64,000 nucleotides of DNA from Oegoconia quadripuncta (lineage: Eukaryota > Arthropoda > Insecta > Lepidoptera > Autostichidae), in NCBI GenBank assembly GCA_949316235.1, contig OX438758.1, positions 16,193,194-16,257,193 of the forward strand, written 5' to 3'. The position numbers were made by a program, and so were the translations under genes. Each line of letters begins with the position of its first letter. Position 1 is the stretch's first letter. Shown here piece after piece: positions 19,518 through 31,494 of this stretch. The notes under the pieces were generated by a model. That model was not told where the DNA came from. It was given only the letters and a program-made list of their open reading frames with translations, and did no database searches.

Positions 19518-19797
19518 GACGTAGTGACAAAGATTGGAAAAGGTATGCTGGGATGGTTTGGACATGTGGAGAGGATGAATGAAAGAAGACTTACGAAAGA
19601 GATATACGAAGCGAATGTGGATGGTAGTGTTGGTAGGGTAAGAACACGGCGAACGTACCATGATCAAATCGGGGACGTCTTAAAGGAAGGCCAAGTCAAG
19701 AGTGCCCTAAACCGACGAGCATTCCTGCACCAAAGTCGCTGCCCACACTCACGGGAAAGGATGTGTTAGTCCTATTGTACTTTATCGCGAACCATAC
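19518..19797 (+). pseudogene. LINE ORF2 C-terminal remnant (RTE-like)
   Basis: Translation 'KGMLGWFGHVERMNERRLTK' is the post-RT segment found in RTE-like lepidopteran LINEs, where 'WxGHVxRM' is characteristic. No RT catalytic part is present. Confidence 0.65.
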
Positions 19798-20117
19798 AGT
19801 CACTTGTTATAGCAGACCATGAGAACTCCATAAAATCCAATTAATTTATGCAACTGGAAAGTAATGAAGGTCATTACTACACGAACACCATGTGCATTGT
19901 ACCTAATGCCTAATTACTCAGTTGAATAAATAATAAACTTTATATATGTAAAAGTAATGCTGGTATCTTTTCTAGTCATTTTCCAGTGGTTAGATTGTAG
20001 CTGTCATTTCTTCTCGGTGGGACCGAGCGGTGATAGTCCTGACCTGACAAAGGAACTTGTGGCTTTGTTTGTACTTATCCATGTTAAATATAAAAGTTCT
20101 CTGAAATCGAATTTTCC
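19798..20117. other. Intergenic sequence
   Basis: AT-rich; nothing recognised. Confidence 0.35.
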
Positions 20118-20680
20118 CACGTCTACAGATTCCCATTTCTAGAGATTCCCATTTCTACAGATTCCCATGTCTACATATTTCCAATATTACAGATTGTCAA
20201 TACTACAGATTCCCGTGTGTACAGATTCCCATCTCTATAGATTCCCATACCTACAGTATCCTATTTCTACAGATTCCCATTTCTACAGATTCCCATGTCT
20301 ACATATTTCCAATATTACAGATTGTCAATAGGTACTACAGATTCCCGTGTGTACAGATTCCCATCTCTATAGATTCCCATACCTACAGTATCCTATTTCT
20401 ACAGATTCCCATTTCTACAGATTCCCATTTCTACAGATTCCCATTTCTACAGATTCCCATGTCTACATATTCACCATCATCATATCAGCCATAATAAACT
20501 ATTCTTCTTCTTATTCTCTTACATATTTCCAATATTACAGATTGTCAATACTACATATTCCCATGCCTACAGTATCCTATTTCTACAGATTCCTATTTCT
20601 AGAGATTCCCATTTCTACAGATTCCCATGTCTACATATTTCCAATATTATAGATGCCCATGTCTACAGATTCCCATAATT
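20118..20680 (+). repeat. 16-bp minisatellite with higher-order structure
   Basis: The unit is close to 'tctacagattcccatt'. Variant units such as 'gtctacatatttccaata' and 'cctacagtatcctattt' recur in fixed order. The block starting 'gtctacatatttcc' at 20169 repeats at 20297, exactly 128 bp (8 units) later. A roughly 60-bp interruption (20465-20525, 'atcatcatatcagccataat') breaks the array. The open frame across it, with FYRFPFLQIP-like repeats, is a by-product. Confidence 0.9.
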
Positions 20681-20689
20681 GTTACTGGA

Positions 20690-21108
20690 ATGAATGGCAG
20701 GCATAATAAAAATTTTTTTTTAGCTTCATTGACATTTCAAATGGTTTTTCATGTCGTAGGTAAGTACTACAGAGTTTGCGATACGGGTGAAGAATAAGAC
20801 ATTATAATGCTATACAGCCAAGTTGCAAGGCATTCTAAAATAATAACTGCAATACGTGTGTGGGTGGTGTAGCAGCGACAAGCGTATAATTGTCTTCGAG
20901 GTGAACGACATAGCTGCCACTGTAATTTGCAGTGAACGCCGAACACTTGCACTGCTTGTAGAATTTCTTCAAACGTGATATTGATACTAATAGTCATGAT
21001 AACAGGTTCACTATCGGTAACAATGACTCATGCAGAACCCGTAGAGTAGTGGGAATATTATAAGGCGGCCAACCGTCCCGCATCTTATGGGACCGTCCCG
21101 ATATTATA
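20690..21108. other. Intergenic sequence after the minisatellite
   Basis: Short open frames only; nothing recognised. Confidence 0.35.
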
Positions 21109-21443
21109 CTAAGGCCCGTATTAATAAACCAATCTCAATACAAATCTTGAGGCTGTATCACCCGAGATGAGTCTTAAGAAGTTGAAGCTATCTCAAGCTC
21201 CGTGTTAATTTATAAACCAATCTTGAGGTTTACTCAGCTGAGATCACTTCTGAAGTATACGCCTCAGCGGCGAATGAATGATAGTCTTGAGTTTCGTTTA
21301 TTAATACGTGCACCTCTCAAGTGAGTACTGCTTGAGTGTGCACGTGCTTGTCAGGTCTCAAGTTAGGTTTACCACACGTTTACTTGACACCAGTCACAAG
21401 ACTGTTCTCAATCTTGAGAATGGTTTATTAATACGGGACTTAG
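21109..21443 (+). mobile_element. Complete TIR MITE, 'cccgtattaataaacca' family (335 bp)
   Basis: Ends 'ctaaggcccgtattaataaa' and 'tttattaatacgggacttag' are inverted repeats of about 30 bp. The inside is rich in 'ctcaag/cttgag' palindromes and contains 'cgcctcagcggcgaatgaat'. No coding capacity. Relatives are at 13136, 34111-38909 (split by copia), 39561 and, as a fragment, 30921. Confidence 0.8.
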
Positions 21444-21574
21444 TTGTAATGCCGCATTAAAATCAACAGTGAAATACCTAGTCCCGCAAAACGCCTAATG
21501 CTTCCCGAGTGACTTGTTTAATTATCCAACAAAATTCCCTCTTGTGGAATATAATAATTCATAATTTTATTTTT

Positions 21575-21665
21575 ATATTACAAACTCCTCTTCCCGTTGG
21601 TGTCTTATAAGGCGACTAAGGGACTTTCCATCAATAAACATCTATATACTTGTACGTTTTAATGG
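21575..21665 (+). repeat. Interspersed repeat tail shared with 63190-63260
   Basis: 'ctcttcccgttggtgtctta' followed by 'aaggcgactaagg' occurs as its diverged reverse complement near 63200-63240 ('cgccttttacgacatcaatg'). It is a known type of LINE-associated sequence; family not assigned. Confidence 0.5.
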
Positions 21666-21994
21666 CGATAGGCACAACCCCTGTCACGTGTGCATTTCTG
21701 TACATTTCGACAAGTGAACCGATGGATTTGTTATTTTTTTATGTTTGGTACACCCCCACGCATTAGCGTGATATCCCAGGCATTAGCCTGGGATATCTCT
21801 GACCACACCATTTGGGACAAAAATCGTAATGTTATAAATTTTAATTTGTGGTTTTTAGAGCAACCAATCCAACCTCCTCGTGTCCCCCCTAAATGGTCAA
21901 ATGTCCTGCATTGACCTTACACAGAGTTGGTCGCCTTAGAATATTACAGAATATAATGATGATTACAGCTTAGGTATTTCCGATTTAGTATACG

Positions 21995-22218
21995 TAAAGC
22001 AGGCAGGCCATGTACCAATGAGTTTTTAAATTTAATTTAATTACTTATGTGCATTTATCCGACTGCTCTTAAACGGTCAAGGAAAACATCGTGAGGAAAC
22101 CTGCATGCCTGAGAAATAAAAAATCAAAAGACATGTGAAGTTCCCAACCCGCTTTACTCCCTCAAATACAAGGGAAGGCCTATATCCCTGCAGTGGGTTG
22201 TTTACGGGCTGATGATGA
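21995..22218 (+). repeat. SINE family D, 5' truncated
   Basis: 'gcaggcaggccatgtaccaa', 'aaacggtcaaggaaaacatc', 'gtgaggaaacctgcatgcct' and 'cctgcagtgggttgtttacg' match the 17480 copy; the tRNA-like head is missing. Confidence 0.7.
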
Positions 22219-22279
22219 TATGAGGCTTTTAAACGTTTGGACCAACTTTCTCGTTAAAATAAATGATTTCAACATGAAT

Positions 22280-22650
22280 ATGTACTGCTTTTTACTTTTT
22301 ATAAATTTCATAGTCGCTGGTAGCCAGACACTTCCAACCGATCGCAATAGAAATCTATGGCGGCGGCCCATGCTCATAAATTTACGTCCTGTGGCTGATA
22401 TGATGATGGTGAATGTGGATGGATAGGAGGAGGATATTTAGGGGCGTAGTTTATGTCTTTTTCCAAGTAGTTCTAAATAACGTCACGAACTTTATCCAAA
22501 ATCAGATGGTCACAGATATCTCAAACAGCCCAAAGTTTAAGTTTGAATCAACATCCACGGTTCACCTTCCGAAATATTCAGAAATGCACACGTGACAGTA
22601 GGTGAGCCTGTCACCGTTAAAAAGTACAAATCTATATATGGTTTTTGGCG
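22280..22650 (+). repeat. LINE-tail remnant and adjacent dispersed repeat
   Basis: 'gctggtagccagacacttcc' with 'atctatggcggcggcccatg' resembles RTE-like LINE 3' ends. The following 'aacatccacggttcacctt' block (22551-22640) has a diverged sister at 40319-40408. Confidence 0.45.
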
Positions 22651-22982
22651 GAAAGTCCCATAGTCTCCTTTTTACGCGGCGAAACTGGTAGTTCTAATTG
22701 TGGTAAATCTGGACGAAATATACCGAGATTTCTCAGACCGATTGTTTATCCGACCAGCTATAATACATTTCAATTGTGTTTAATTACAATAGCAACACAT
22801 AGAATATCACAGCATCATTCATTTACTCACGATTCAACTACACGATACGCGCGATCACGCAATCACACGACAATAACTTAGTAACAAATTATTTATAAAT
22901 ATATAAATTACAAATATCATTAACCTGTATCTACAACTTACACTTCATAAAACTTAACGAGTATTTACAAAGTTTCTTTTTT

Positions 22983-25900
22983 CTATCGTGGATCTAGTGT
23001 CGGTGTGGCTGTAGTGACTTCATTAGGTGGAGAAGACCCTGAGTACTGCTCTGTAGTTTCTTGAGTAACTGTAGTGGTTGTCGAAGGACCAGAAGTCGTC
23101 GAATCTTCGACTATATCCGAGCGCGATTGGAATCCAGCGAATCCTGCTTTACCATGCACAGTGACACTGTGGAGCGGATTGCTTGTCACTCCGTTACCAT
23201 GAACGGTGACCGAATGGTGCGGAATATCGGTTGCCAAGTTTCCGTGTACCGTTACAGAATGTTGAGGCTCACTTGTCACCGTGTTCCCATGGACGGAGAA
23301 AGCGTAGTGCGTATGCTGTTGATTGTTGAATCCTTCATCAACAGACAATCCCCCTGAAACTATGTGCTCGTTGCTATTCGGCGAAGGATGGACCAGAATC
23401 GGAATTCCAACGGGCACTTTGATTGGTACTCTCACAGGATACGGTACTTTTACAGGATATGGTACTTTTTTCTCAACAGGGTAAGGTTTCGGCACGTAAA
23501 CTGGCACTTTTTTCTCGACTTCAACCTTCTCCGGCACCACAACCTTGAACGGGATTGGCACTTTCTTTTCTACTTCCACTGGATAAGGAACCTTTTTTTC
23601 AACTGCCACGGGAACTCGAACTGGTATCCTGACTGGATATGGCTGGGGGTAAGGAACCTTGACAGCAATGTGTTTTATAACCTCAACTGGTTCCTTAACC
23701 TCCACCGGATATGGTACCTTGGTTTCGACAGGATACGGTTGGGGCACAAGAACCCTGACTGGAACTGGATATGGTACCCTTTTCTCAACGTGAACTGCAA
23801 CGGGGTATGGTTTGTCGACCGGTACTTTCACTTCAACTGGGTAAGGTACCTGCTTTTCGAATGGGACTGCTACCGGTTGCGGCACTTTAACTGGCACGTG
23901 TTTCACTACCGGAACCTGCTGATATACAGGATACGGTTTGGGCACGTATTCTTTCTCAATGACCTTCACAGGAACGGGATGGGGCACTTTGACTGGAACA
24001 GGATAAGGCACTCGGTGCTCCACCTTCACAGGCACCGGCATAGGAACTGGAACAGGTACTGGCTTCGGCACTTCGACCCTCACTGGTTTCTCCACCGTCT
24101 TAATGTATCTATGGTGGTGATGATGATGATGGTGCTTAATTCTTGTGACGATTTTCGGCGGTTTGCTTTCTTCGATCTGGTAATCCGCGATTGCATGCGA
24201 CGTGTGTACAGGTTTCCGTCTGTAACCAGAATACACATTCGAATTCAATGGCCGTTTGTTTTTACCCGAAAATATAATATGTTTCCTTCCAATAGCCTGA
24301 CTGGGACTTCCTACGACTTTACTTGGACTTTGTGAGCTCGCCACTGGGAGCAAACCGAAAGAGTGTAAGTATAGCATGCGTTTGTTTTGAGGAGGGCTGT
24401 CTTTTGTATCGTAATAGAAAATATCCGATCGTTTACTTATAGGAATCTTTTTATACTTTCTTACTTTGTTTACTGGAAAATATGCGGGTACAATCGGGAC
24501 CCAGTCGTTAGGTTCAAATGTGGTGTAGTTGGCAGGTGCTGAGGTGGTTGTCTTTTTCTTTGGAACTCTGGTCACTCTGCGATAACCACCGCGGGTTGTC
24601 GACGATGGGACGGTCGTTGTCGCTGTTTTATTCGCGTACACGTATCTCCGGTCACTCGATGCCGTATGTAGATCTTCACTGCTGTTATTACGCGTCGTAT
24701 TAAGTGAATTCATTTTGTCGAGAATATGTTTGGGCCATATTCGTTTTGTTCTCAAATATCTAGTGGTTGTGGTTGCAACTGTGGTTGTAGTCGAGCTCGT
24801 CGCGTTGAAACGCGGCGGTTTGACGACGTCTGAGCGTATGCCATTTATGGTTTCAGTGGGCAGGCTGAACTTCGGGCTCTTGGCGATAACTGACGGCTTA
24901 CCAGTAGAAGCTGCGAAAACGAGGGGCTGCTGCTTTTGATAGTAATTTCTGTGTGGTTGTAACGGGATGACTTTATGGTACTTGTAGAGGGTGGAAGGCG
25001 ATGAAATCTTCAGAGGCTTAGGGTAATGCTGCCGTAGCGGGGGAAGGTTTTGCACTTGCCCATAGTACAAGCGAGGTATTTCTACGTATTTCGCTTTACC
25101 ATGTTTGTCTTGGTTTATGGGTGGTTTGCTCGGCGGTCTCTGTTCGGGTTTGTGCGTGGTATTGGCTGACTGTGGTGGGATTGATTGTGGGGGTGCTACG
25201 TACTTGGGCCCATCAATGATAGTTACAGCTCTATTCTTCGCTTCCTCGGCGATTTGGTCAACCTTGTCATTTTTTTCGACCAACTGTGCGGTCACGCCAT
25301 CTTGATTGACGACGATCACTAACGCAATGATCAGGAATGCCGTCTGGAAATAAACAAATTGTATGGGTAAGTTATTTGCATACGCCTAGTACGACGAGGT
25401 ATGATTTTTCATCACCGTCCAATACCACAAATTACTTAATAGTAATAACGCCAATATGCTGATATGTAATCAGATTCGTTGTAGCTTTTCCTATAATGTA
25501 CCATCATTTCAGTCTCTCAAAGGTATCAATGTATGCTGTTATTCTGGGTGAGACTCAGCAACTGGCTTTGCGGGAAATGCAGTATTATTGCTGCTGTTAC
25601 ACTGTTGTGTTAAATAAATATAATCTCTATGTCTATTACCGATGTGCAACAGTTTTGTAATGGTTAGCGATCTAAAAATTTTCACCATTTTTTATCATCA
25701 AAATAAATAATTTTTCATCATATGTCAACCCTAACTCACACGTATGGTGTGCAGTTTGTACAAGTACCGTACGTGCCTAGTTTTGCCCTAATAAAATCAT
25801 TCGTCTCACAAAGATGAAAAACTAATGACTTCTAGAACCATTAGTAGGTAATGCTAGAATTTCTGAGCGAGTTGAACATTGACAATTAATGCGATAAACT

Positions 25901-28900
25901 TTTATTTACCTGAAAACAATGAAAAATATTAACATAGGTAGTTCTTTGAAACCATTATTAGAACAAAGGGCAGAACAATTTGTTTCTTTAAGGATAGTCG
26001 GTCACTGTGGCCCACCCGGTATATAACGAGGCAGTAGTAGATCCCTTAGACACTAATGAAATAGGTAGTCTCTGCGGGATAAACAAATTACCTAATCCAA
26101 CTAATATTATAAATGCGAAAGTTTGGACGTTTGTTTGTTTCTTTGTTAGTTGCTCAACCATGGCGAAACGGATGAATGGATTTGGATAGGTAGAACCACA
26201 GATTACCCCCTGTGGGTAGAACATAGGATCCCGATAAAGTGAGTAGTTCCCGCGGGATAAACAAACTAAACATAGGCGAAGCCGGAAAATTTTGAAAATC
26301 CCCGCGAAACATGTTCGTTTGTTTATATTCCAGATAAATAAACCAGCGATGTTGAAATCTTAAAAACGCCTTAACCGATTTATATCAAATATGACTAAGA
26401 CAGAACCATTTCGCATCCACTAACTTTCGAAAATAAAAACCGTTTTCAAATAGCGGTTCAACGGTTTTGGGGGTACCATTACCTCATATGGTACTCACAG
26501 ACGTAGTAGGGTTCAACCTTAATAACACCCCTCTTTTTATCCGACTGTACCAGGGGTAATGTTTTTACTAATGGTAATGTTTTTCGACTGTATGTATGTT
26601 CGTTCCTTTGGCACACTGTTAACCTGAATGGCTTGACGGATTTTAATCAAATATGAGGCAACTTTGTATTCGTCATAATTGCGGGCGTGTTTTAGGATTT
26701 ATAATTTAAACATGTAGGTACTCCGCCGGGGATCGAACCCGCAACCTCCGATTCATGCACCCAATGTTGGCGGCGGCGATTGAATGCAACCAATCGGTTA
26801 AATTCCGAAATCCACACGGTATTTACATTCAATTCAGAAGGTTCAACAAGTATTTATTATCCAACTACAGTGAGCCAAAACTAGAGTAATGTGTGCAACG
26901 CGTCTGTATGTATGTACATACATACACCTATAGCCTACACTCTTCAGCTGAATTAATTTTATGTATTTCACCGCGTTGTGTGTGTGTCTGTGTGTCCATG
27001 TATCTCAATAATGCGAATCGGAAATGTGTGCGGTATTTTGTATTTAAGATTAAATTAGAGGTTCTTAGGCATGTTTAATGAAAATCGGTTCTTTCTAAAT
27101 ATTCCTTAATCGCCTCCACGGCTCGTTGTTAACAACGTAGGGTTTACGAATCGGAGGCCGCGGGTTCGATCCCCAGTGGGGCACATGTTTAGTACTCGGA
27201 TGTCCGCCTGGCTAGCTTGGTAGCCATGTTAAATGCCACCAAATAGAAATGTTAAACCATTGTCGTGTTCCGGTTGTCAGAGATAAGATAGCCAGTCCCT
27301 CAAATGAGATGGGGTTTTCGTGTCAGTAGGTACGTTTCCACCTTCGGCCTCATCTTCAGTTAACATCAGGTGTGATTCAGGTCAAGTCCTAACCCGTTGC
27401 GCATAAAAAAAATCCAATTTATGTTATAGGTAATGCTTTCGGGTCGCGGCTTCGCCTGTGTGGAATAACTATATCGCGGATTTGTTTCTTAATTTATGCC
27501 GCGGGAACTACTCAGTTTATTGGGATAAAAAATATCCTATGGTTTAATCCAGGGTATGTTCTACCATAATACCACATTTCATCCAAATCCGTTCATCCGT
27601 TTCGCTGTGATTGAGCAACAAAGAAATAAATAAACAAACATCCAAACTTTCCCATTTATATATATGTAAGTGATATTATTAAAGTAAAAAAAATTGTGCT
27701 AAAATTTATATAATGTAAGTGATATTATTATAAGGCATATCAACGCTATAATTATTTTCATTCTAATTCGTGCCTATTATATGTTTAGTAGGTATTTACT
27801 TTTTACTCGACAATAAAAAGAAGTAATTGATGTTGATACGGCTTCCATCTGTTAAGTTTATTAATATTTCATAACATAACATTTTAGAATTGAATTAAAA
27901 ACATCGGTATGGGCGCAAAAAAGTAAAAAAAACACTCACGCGATGTGCGCGCACGCTTCCGTAGACTATTTAAGGTTACGTAAAGCGTGCATTGTAAACA
28001 TCTTTGGGAAAATTATCGATTGATTGGCATAGGTATGATTTTTACTCGTAAACTAAACAAGGAAAAGAATCATCATCATCTTTTTTGTTCTAGGCAAAAT
28101 TTATTTGTGGTCGGCGCAGTACGTCTTATTTTATTTCAGTCTCTTCTACTCGTGTCGGCCGTTACGTCATTCATATCATCCCTCACAAAATCTATCCATT
28201 TTCCGTGGTTTTCCTCTTAGTAACATGCATTTCATCCCTTCTCATAACATACCCATACCAAGCCAAATGATTTCCTTTCAATTTTTCTGTCACAGGTGCC
28301 ACTTTCGAACTCCCTCTTACATACTCATTCCTTATTTTATCCATCCTCGTCACTCCACTCATCCATCTCAACATTCTCATCTCTGCTGCATGCAATTTTC
28401 TTTCACCTATCTTCTTCATGGCCCTATACTCCGGTCCATACATTACGCCAGGTCTTAAGAATTTAAATAAAAGTTTGGAAAAATTTAGGTACTTACTCAT
28501 TAAAAAAATGTAGGTATAATCAGTCTCATAAGTGCTTTCTAGTCCTACTTCAAATGATTAAAAATTTATCAAACACCTTTTACATCAAATGCAAATATCG
28601 TGTATATATTAATTATTTGTTTCATTGCAAAAGTATTAAAAGCAACTTCCCTTCAATTCCAAACTTTTGCATTTTAAACCACACTCTACATATTTCACTC
28701 ATGACCCGGGTGATGCCGCGATTCCAATCTCAAATTTCTGGAAAGCTTAGTATATGAGGTTCTCAGAGAGCAAACACGACTAAACTGACCGACTAGAAGA
28801 GTGTGGACATGTGTGAACCCTTAGGGCTATATTTCACTGGGACACCATGGCGGCGAACCAGTCGCGCCTACCAACAATATGTACACAGCTCTATAGAGAG

Positions 28901-30494
28901 TTACTCACCTGGTGTCCGTTTGGTTGCGCAACCTATTTGGCGGCGCGACAAGCTACGACGAGTGACAGTATGGTGTCTAATTTGGTAGCTTACTGACACC
29001 ACAGTGGCGCGACTGGTTGCGCCGCCATGGTGTCCCAGTGAAATATAACCCTAAGTATAAGATTATGATAATCTAAGCTTAGAGTATTTAGTATGGCTCA
29101 TCTTGGCACGGCCACCATCAGCAACTGCCAATCTGACTTTATAGATAATTAGTCGATACTCAAGTGTGAACCTAACTCATGTCTTCTCGGAGTGTCTAAG
29201 TGTTAGGTACTCGTATTAAAAAGTTTAAGGTTTATACTAGACATGGACTGCAGTCTTGCATTTTTGATGTTCTTACGAATGTCTTAAAATACAGTGTTCA
29301 GTGTAGGTCAATTTGGCACGTATACTTATTGAAAATTAAGGGTAAGCATGTATTATTGTTTGGCGCCAGTTTCTGTCAAAAATATCTGAAAGCCGTATTT
29401 CATATCCTACAGGTTTTCCTTTAAATCACCATCATAATTGTCAACTCTATCATGTGAAATACCCAAAATATGGAAATCCATGTAGGTATAGGTAAATGCC
29501 TATACCTATTTGAATAAGTATCATTATTTAACGCAGAAAATATTTAATCCTGCTCGATATAACATACTTATTTATCGAAAGGACTTATCTAGATTTTAAT
29601 ACTTGATGATGAAAATTTTAGACAGATACAAAATGACATTGGATTGTACTTTTGGTACTTTAAGAATAGGTACAGTATGGTTCAATGGTGAATACTTATA
29701 CCGACCAGATAATCAAGATTTTTAAGAATGCTCTGCCTTAAATATAAACGTATTAGATAAAATCTAAACCGTTTGAGCTGGGAGTGGATATATAATTATG
29801 TACCCGACTGTACCTATTGTTAACTGGTTAAATTCAGGTTTATATTTTTTATTGATGTTATGTTTAATAACCCAGTAAAAAGTTTTGTTACAAATTGTAT
29901 AAATATCTACTGTTAGCATGAATGTGTTTTCAAGAGACTAAACTCTTTAAATATAAAAATTAAAAAAAAAAAAATAATGTCTTTGATTAACAAACAAGAT
30001 TATATACTTAATTAAATTGATTAAAAAGGCAATTAGTACGCAAAAAAATGCAATTATTCTTCTTCTTATTAAATAGACATTAAAAAGGCCCATATGTGGT
30101 TAATCTTAAGGTAATAAATAATATCAAATTCAACTTTACCAATAAACTGAACACTTATTAAGTAGGTACCTATTCATTCAACTCACTAATTAAGCACTCG
30201 TTGAAGTATAGTTTCAATAATCACCAACTTCAAATCTAAAACAATAAAACACTCTTACACTGCACTTTTTATAAATTCACTTTTCACTTGCTCCCAAACT
30301 TTTAACCCTTCAACTGTCGCGCAGACGCAATCGCAATAACAAATCGTTTGTGGTCACCGGTGACCGACGCGGCGCTCAAATCCGTTTCGATTTTTCCGAA
30401 AAATTACACGGCACAGCTTATCAATTTTCGTGTTTTTTTTTATACCTACCGATAAGTGTTGCATAGTGCGTCGACAGCGGCCGGTCGCAGTCAT
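22983..30494 (-). CDS. Secreted Pro/Val-rich repeat protein, cuticle-like, two exons
   Basis: Exon 1 has ATGs at 30494 and 30464 in one frame and ends at 30450 before a GTAGGT donor. Exon 2 is 25343-22983 after 'tttatttccag'. Both junctions are phase 0. From the second ATG the product is 791 aa, beginning 'MQHLS-TAFLIIALVIVV', a signal peptide whose hydrophobic core starts right after the intron; that gene structure is typical of insect cuticle protein genes. Next come Thr-rich stretches (about residues 185-280), an eight-His run near 408, then a block (about 423-660) of dozens of short repeats such as 'KVPYPVKVPYPVRVPI', and three 'HSVTVHGN'-type repeats (about 683-737). There are few cysteines and no enzyme motif. 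Drosophila Vajk proteins and lepidopteran hypothetical cuticle proteins have similar PV repeats; that kinship is inference. Probable role: extracellular fibrous matrix. Confidence 0.8.
26096..26290 (-). repeat. Interspersed repeat family F, reverse
   Basis: 'aactaatattataaatgcga' then 'cgaaagtttggacgtttgtt', 'ggataaacaaactaaa' and 'aggcgaagccgg' are the reverse complement of the family consensus. Confidence 0.65.
26707..26775 (-). repeat. SINE family C head fragment, reverse
   Basis: 'ccgccggggatcgaacccgc' and 'aacctccgattc' are the reverse complement of the family C tRNA-like head. Confidence 0.55.
27113..27408 (+). repeat. Full-length SINE family C
   Basis: Head 'cgcctccacggctcgttg', 'tttacgaatcggaggccgc', B box 'GGTTCGATCCCC', body 'acatgtttagtactcggatg' and 'ttccggttgtcagagataag', tail 'aacccgttgcgcataaaaaa'. 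Confidence 0.8.
27432..27672 (+). repeat. Interspersed repeat family F
   Basis: 'ggtcgcggcttcgcctgtg', 'tttattgggataaaaaatat', 'aaatccgttcatccgtttcg' and 'aacatccaaactttcccat' match the family. Confidence 0.7.
28065..28465 (-). pseudogene. LINE ORF2 C-terminal fragment (RTE-like)
   Basis: On the minus strand the translation includes 'ERKLHAAEMRMLRWMSGVTR', 'RMDKIRNEYVRGS' and 'HLAWYGYVMRRDE', which are diagnostic of the segment after the RT in a very common lepidopteran RTE-like LINE. Endonuclease and RT catalytic parts are absent. Confidence 0.8.
28821..29054. mobile_element. 234-bp TIR MITE
   Basis: Left end 'ttagggctatatttcactgg' plus 'gacaccatggcggcg' is repeated inverted at the right end ('cgccgccatggtgtcccag' then 'tgaaatataaccctaa'), with one base difference and one indel over about 48 bp. 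No coding capacity. Confidence 0.75.
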
Positions 30495-30502
30495 GAAAGT
30501 AA

Positions 30503-30540
30503 TGATTCGCTGAAGGAAGCGTCACTCACTTATATAGCGT
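30503..30540 (-). promoter_or_regulatory. Core promoter of the Pro/Val-rich gene
   Basis: On the minus strand 'gctatataagtgag' forms a good TATA box (30529-30537). Transcription would start about 30 bp downstream, near 30505, only about 40 bp before the favoured ATG at 30464. The upstream ATG at 30494 would then have almost no leader, one reason to prefer the second. Confidence 0.6.
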
Positions 30541-30684
30541 CCGTAATGGGTGGCTGGGTTTCGGGACGCGAACTTTCTCTGCCAATGTCAGTATACCATC
30601 CACGGTAGCGTGGGTCTACCCTTACTTCGGATTTGTATGTGTTTTCGTTGAAAATTTACAATTGAATGCCTGTTTATATGCATA

Positions 30685-30892
30685 CTAGCTTTCCGCCTAC
30701 GACTTTAGTCCGCGTGGAAGATTTTATCAAAATCGGTTCAGCAACAAAATAGCCTATATGTTAATCCAGGTCCTAATTTGTCTACCCACCTAATTTCATC
30801 CAAATCCGTCCAGTCGTAGGTATGAAGAGGTAACAAACATACAAACAGACATACACACAAACTTTCGCATTTATAATACCTATTAGTTGGGA
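30685..30892 (+). repeat. Interspersed repeat family F, diverged
   Basis: 'actagctttccgcctacgac', 'gaagattttatcaaaatcgg', 'taatccaggtcctaatttgt' and 'acaaactttcgcatttataa'. The 48797 copy is the same subtype in reverse. Confidence 0.65.
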
Positions 30893-30920
30893 TTCTGTGC
30901 TTTTTAATGTAAAGAAAAAT

Positions 30921-30974
30921 ATTGAGACTGAGACGCGATCTCAATCTCAAGATCGATTTATTAATACGGCCCTA
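30921..30974 (-). repeat. MITE end fragment ('cccgtattaataaacca' family)
   Basis: 'tctcaatctcaagatcgatt' followed by 'tattaatacggccct' is a diverged terminus of the 335-bp MITE. Confidence 0.45.
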
Positions 30975-31074
30975 ATAGACACGAACCCAATAAAAATACA
31001 GAAACAATATAAAATTAATCAATACAATTACGTTAAACTTTTATATTATTGAATAGAATATAAATGGTTTTCAA

Positions 31075-31290
31075 TCTCCTCCGTGGCTCGTTCCCTGTCA
31101 CAGGTTCGATTCCCTGCGCGGTGCCACTAACTGATCTTAGTCTGCCGCCAAACAACAATGTCGATAACATTGTGTTCTGGCTGTTTGAGATAAGATAGCC
31201 AGCAAATAAGTTGGAGGGTGTGAGTGAGTGCGCCTCCACCTTCGGCCTCATAATCTGAGATGAGGCGCTAATAACCCGTTTTGCAAGGAA
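31075..31290 (+). repeat. SINE family C, diverged
   Basis: Head 'cctccgtggctcgttccctg', B box 'GGTTCGATTCCCTGCGCGG', body 'tctgccgccaaacaacaatg', 'gagataagatagccag' and 'ccttcggcctcataatctg'. Confidence 0.65.
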
Positions 31291-31494
31291 AAAGTCTAAA
31301 TTTAATTATGTTTGAAGCTTGGAATTGTGTTTGAAACAAAGACTGTTGTTTATTATAGTACGTATAGCAATGCAGACTGTCGCTAAAATGTATATTTAGC
31401 GAACATGGGGAATGACTTATTAATGCTAACCAATGTAATCTTTCTATCTCAATGTACCTATCTTTCTATTCCTCACATTATATTGAAACATTAA

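Larger units (their letters stand above)
25344..30449 (-). other. 5.1-kb intron of the Pro/Val-rich gene
   Basis: Contains SINE family C (27113; fragment at 26707), family F repeats (26096, 27432), a LINE tail (28065) and a MITE (28821). The stretch 29060-30300 is AT-rich with nothing recognisable. I saw no additional exon on either strand. Confidence 0.6.

Noticed and set aside
20347..20652. 101-codon open frame with FYRFPFLQIP repeats
   Set aside because: Product of the 16-bp minisatellite; three units happen to preserve frame.
20118..20680. CRISPR-like array
   Set aside because: Units are contiguous without unique spacers, and the genome is eukaryotic.
23364..24335. 323-codon plus-strand open frame rich in Trp, Asn, Arg and His
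   Set aside because: It is the antisense shadow of the Pro/Val-rich repeat exon; its repetitive composition simply mirrors the repeats.
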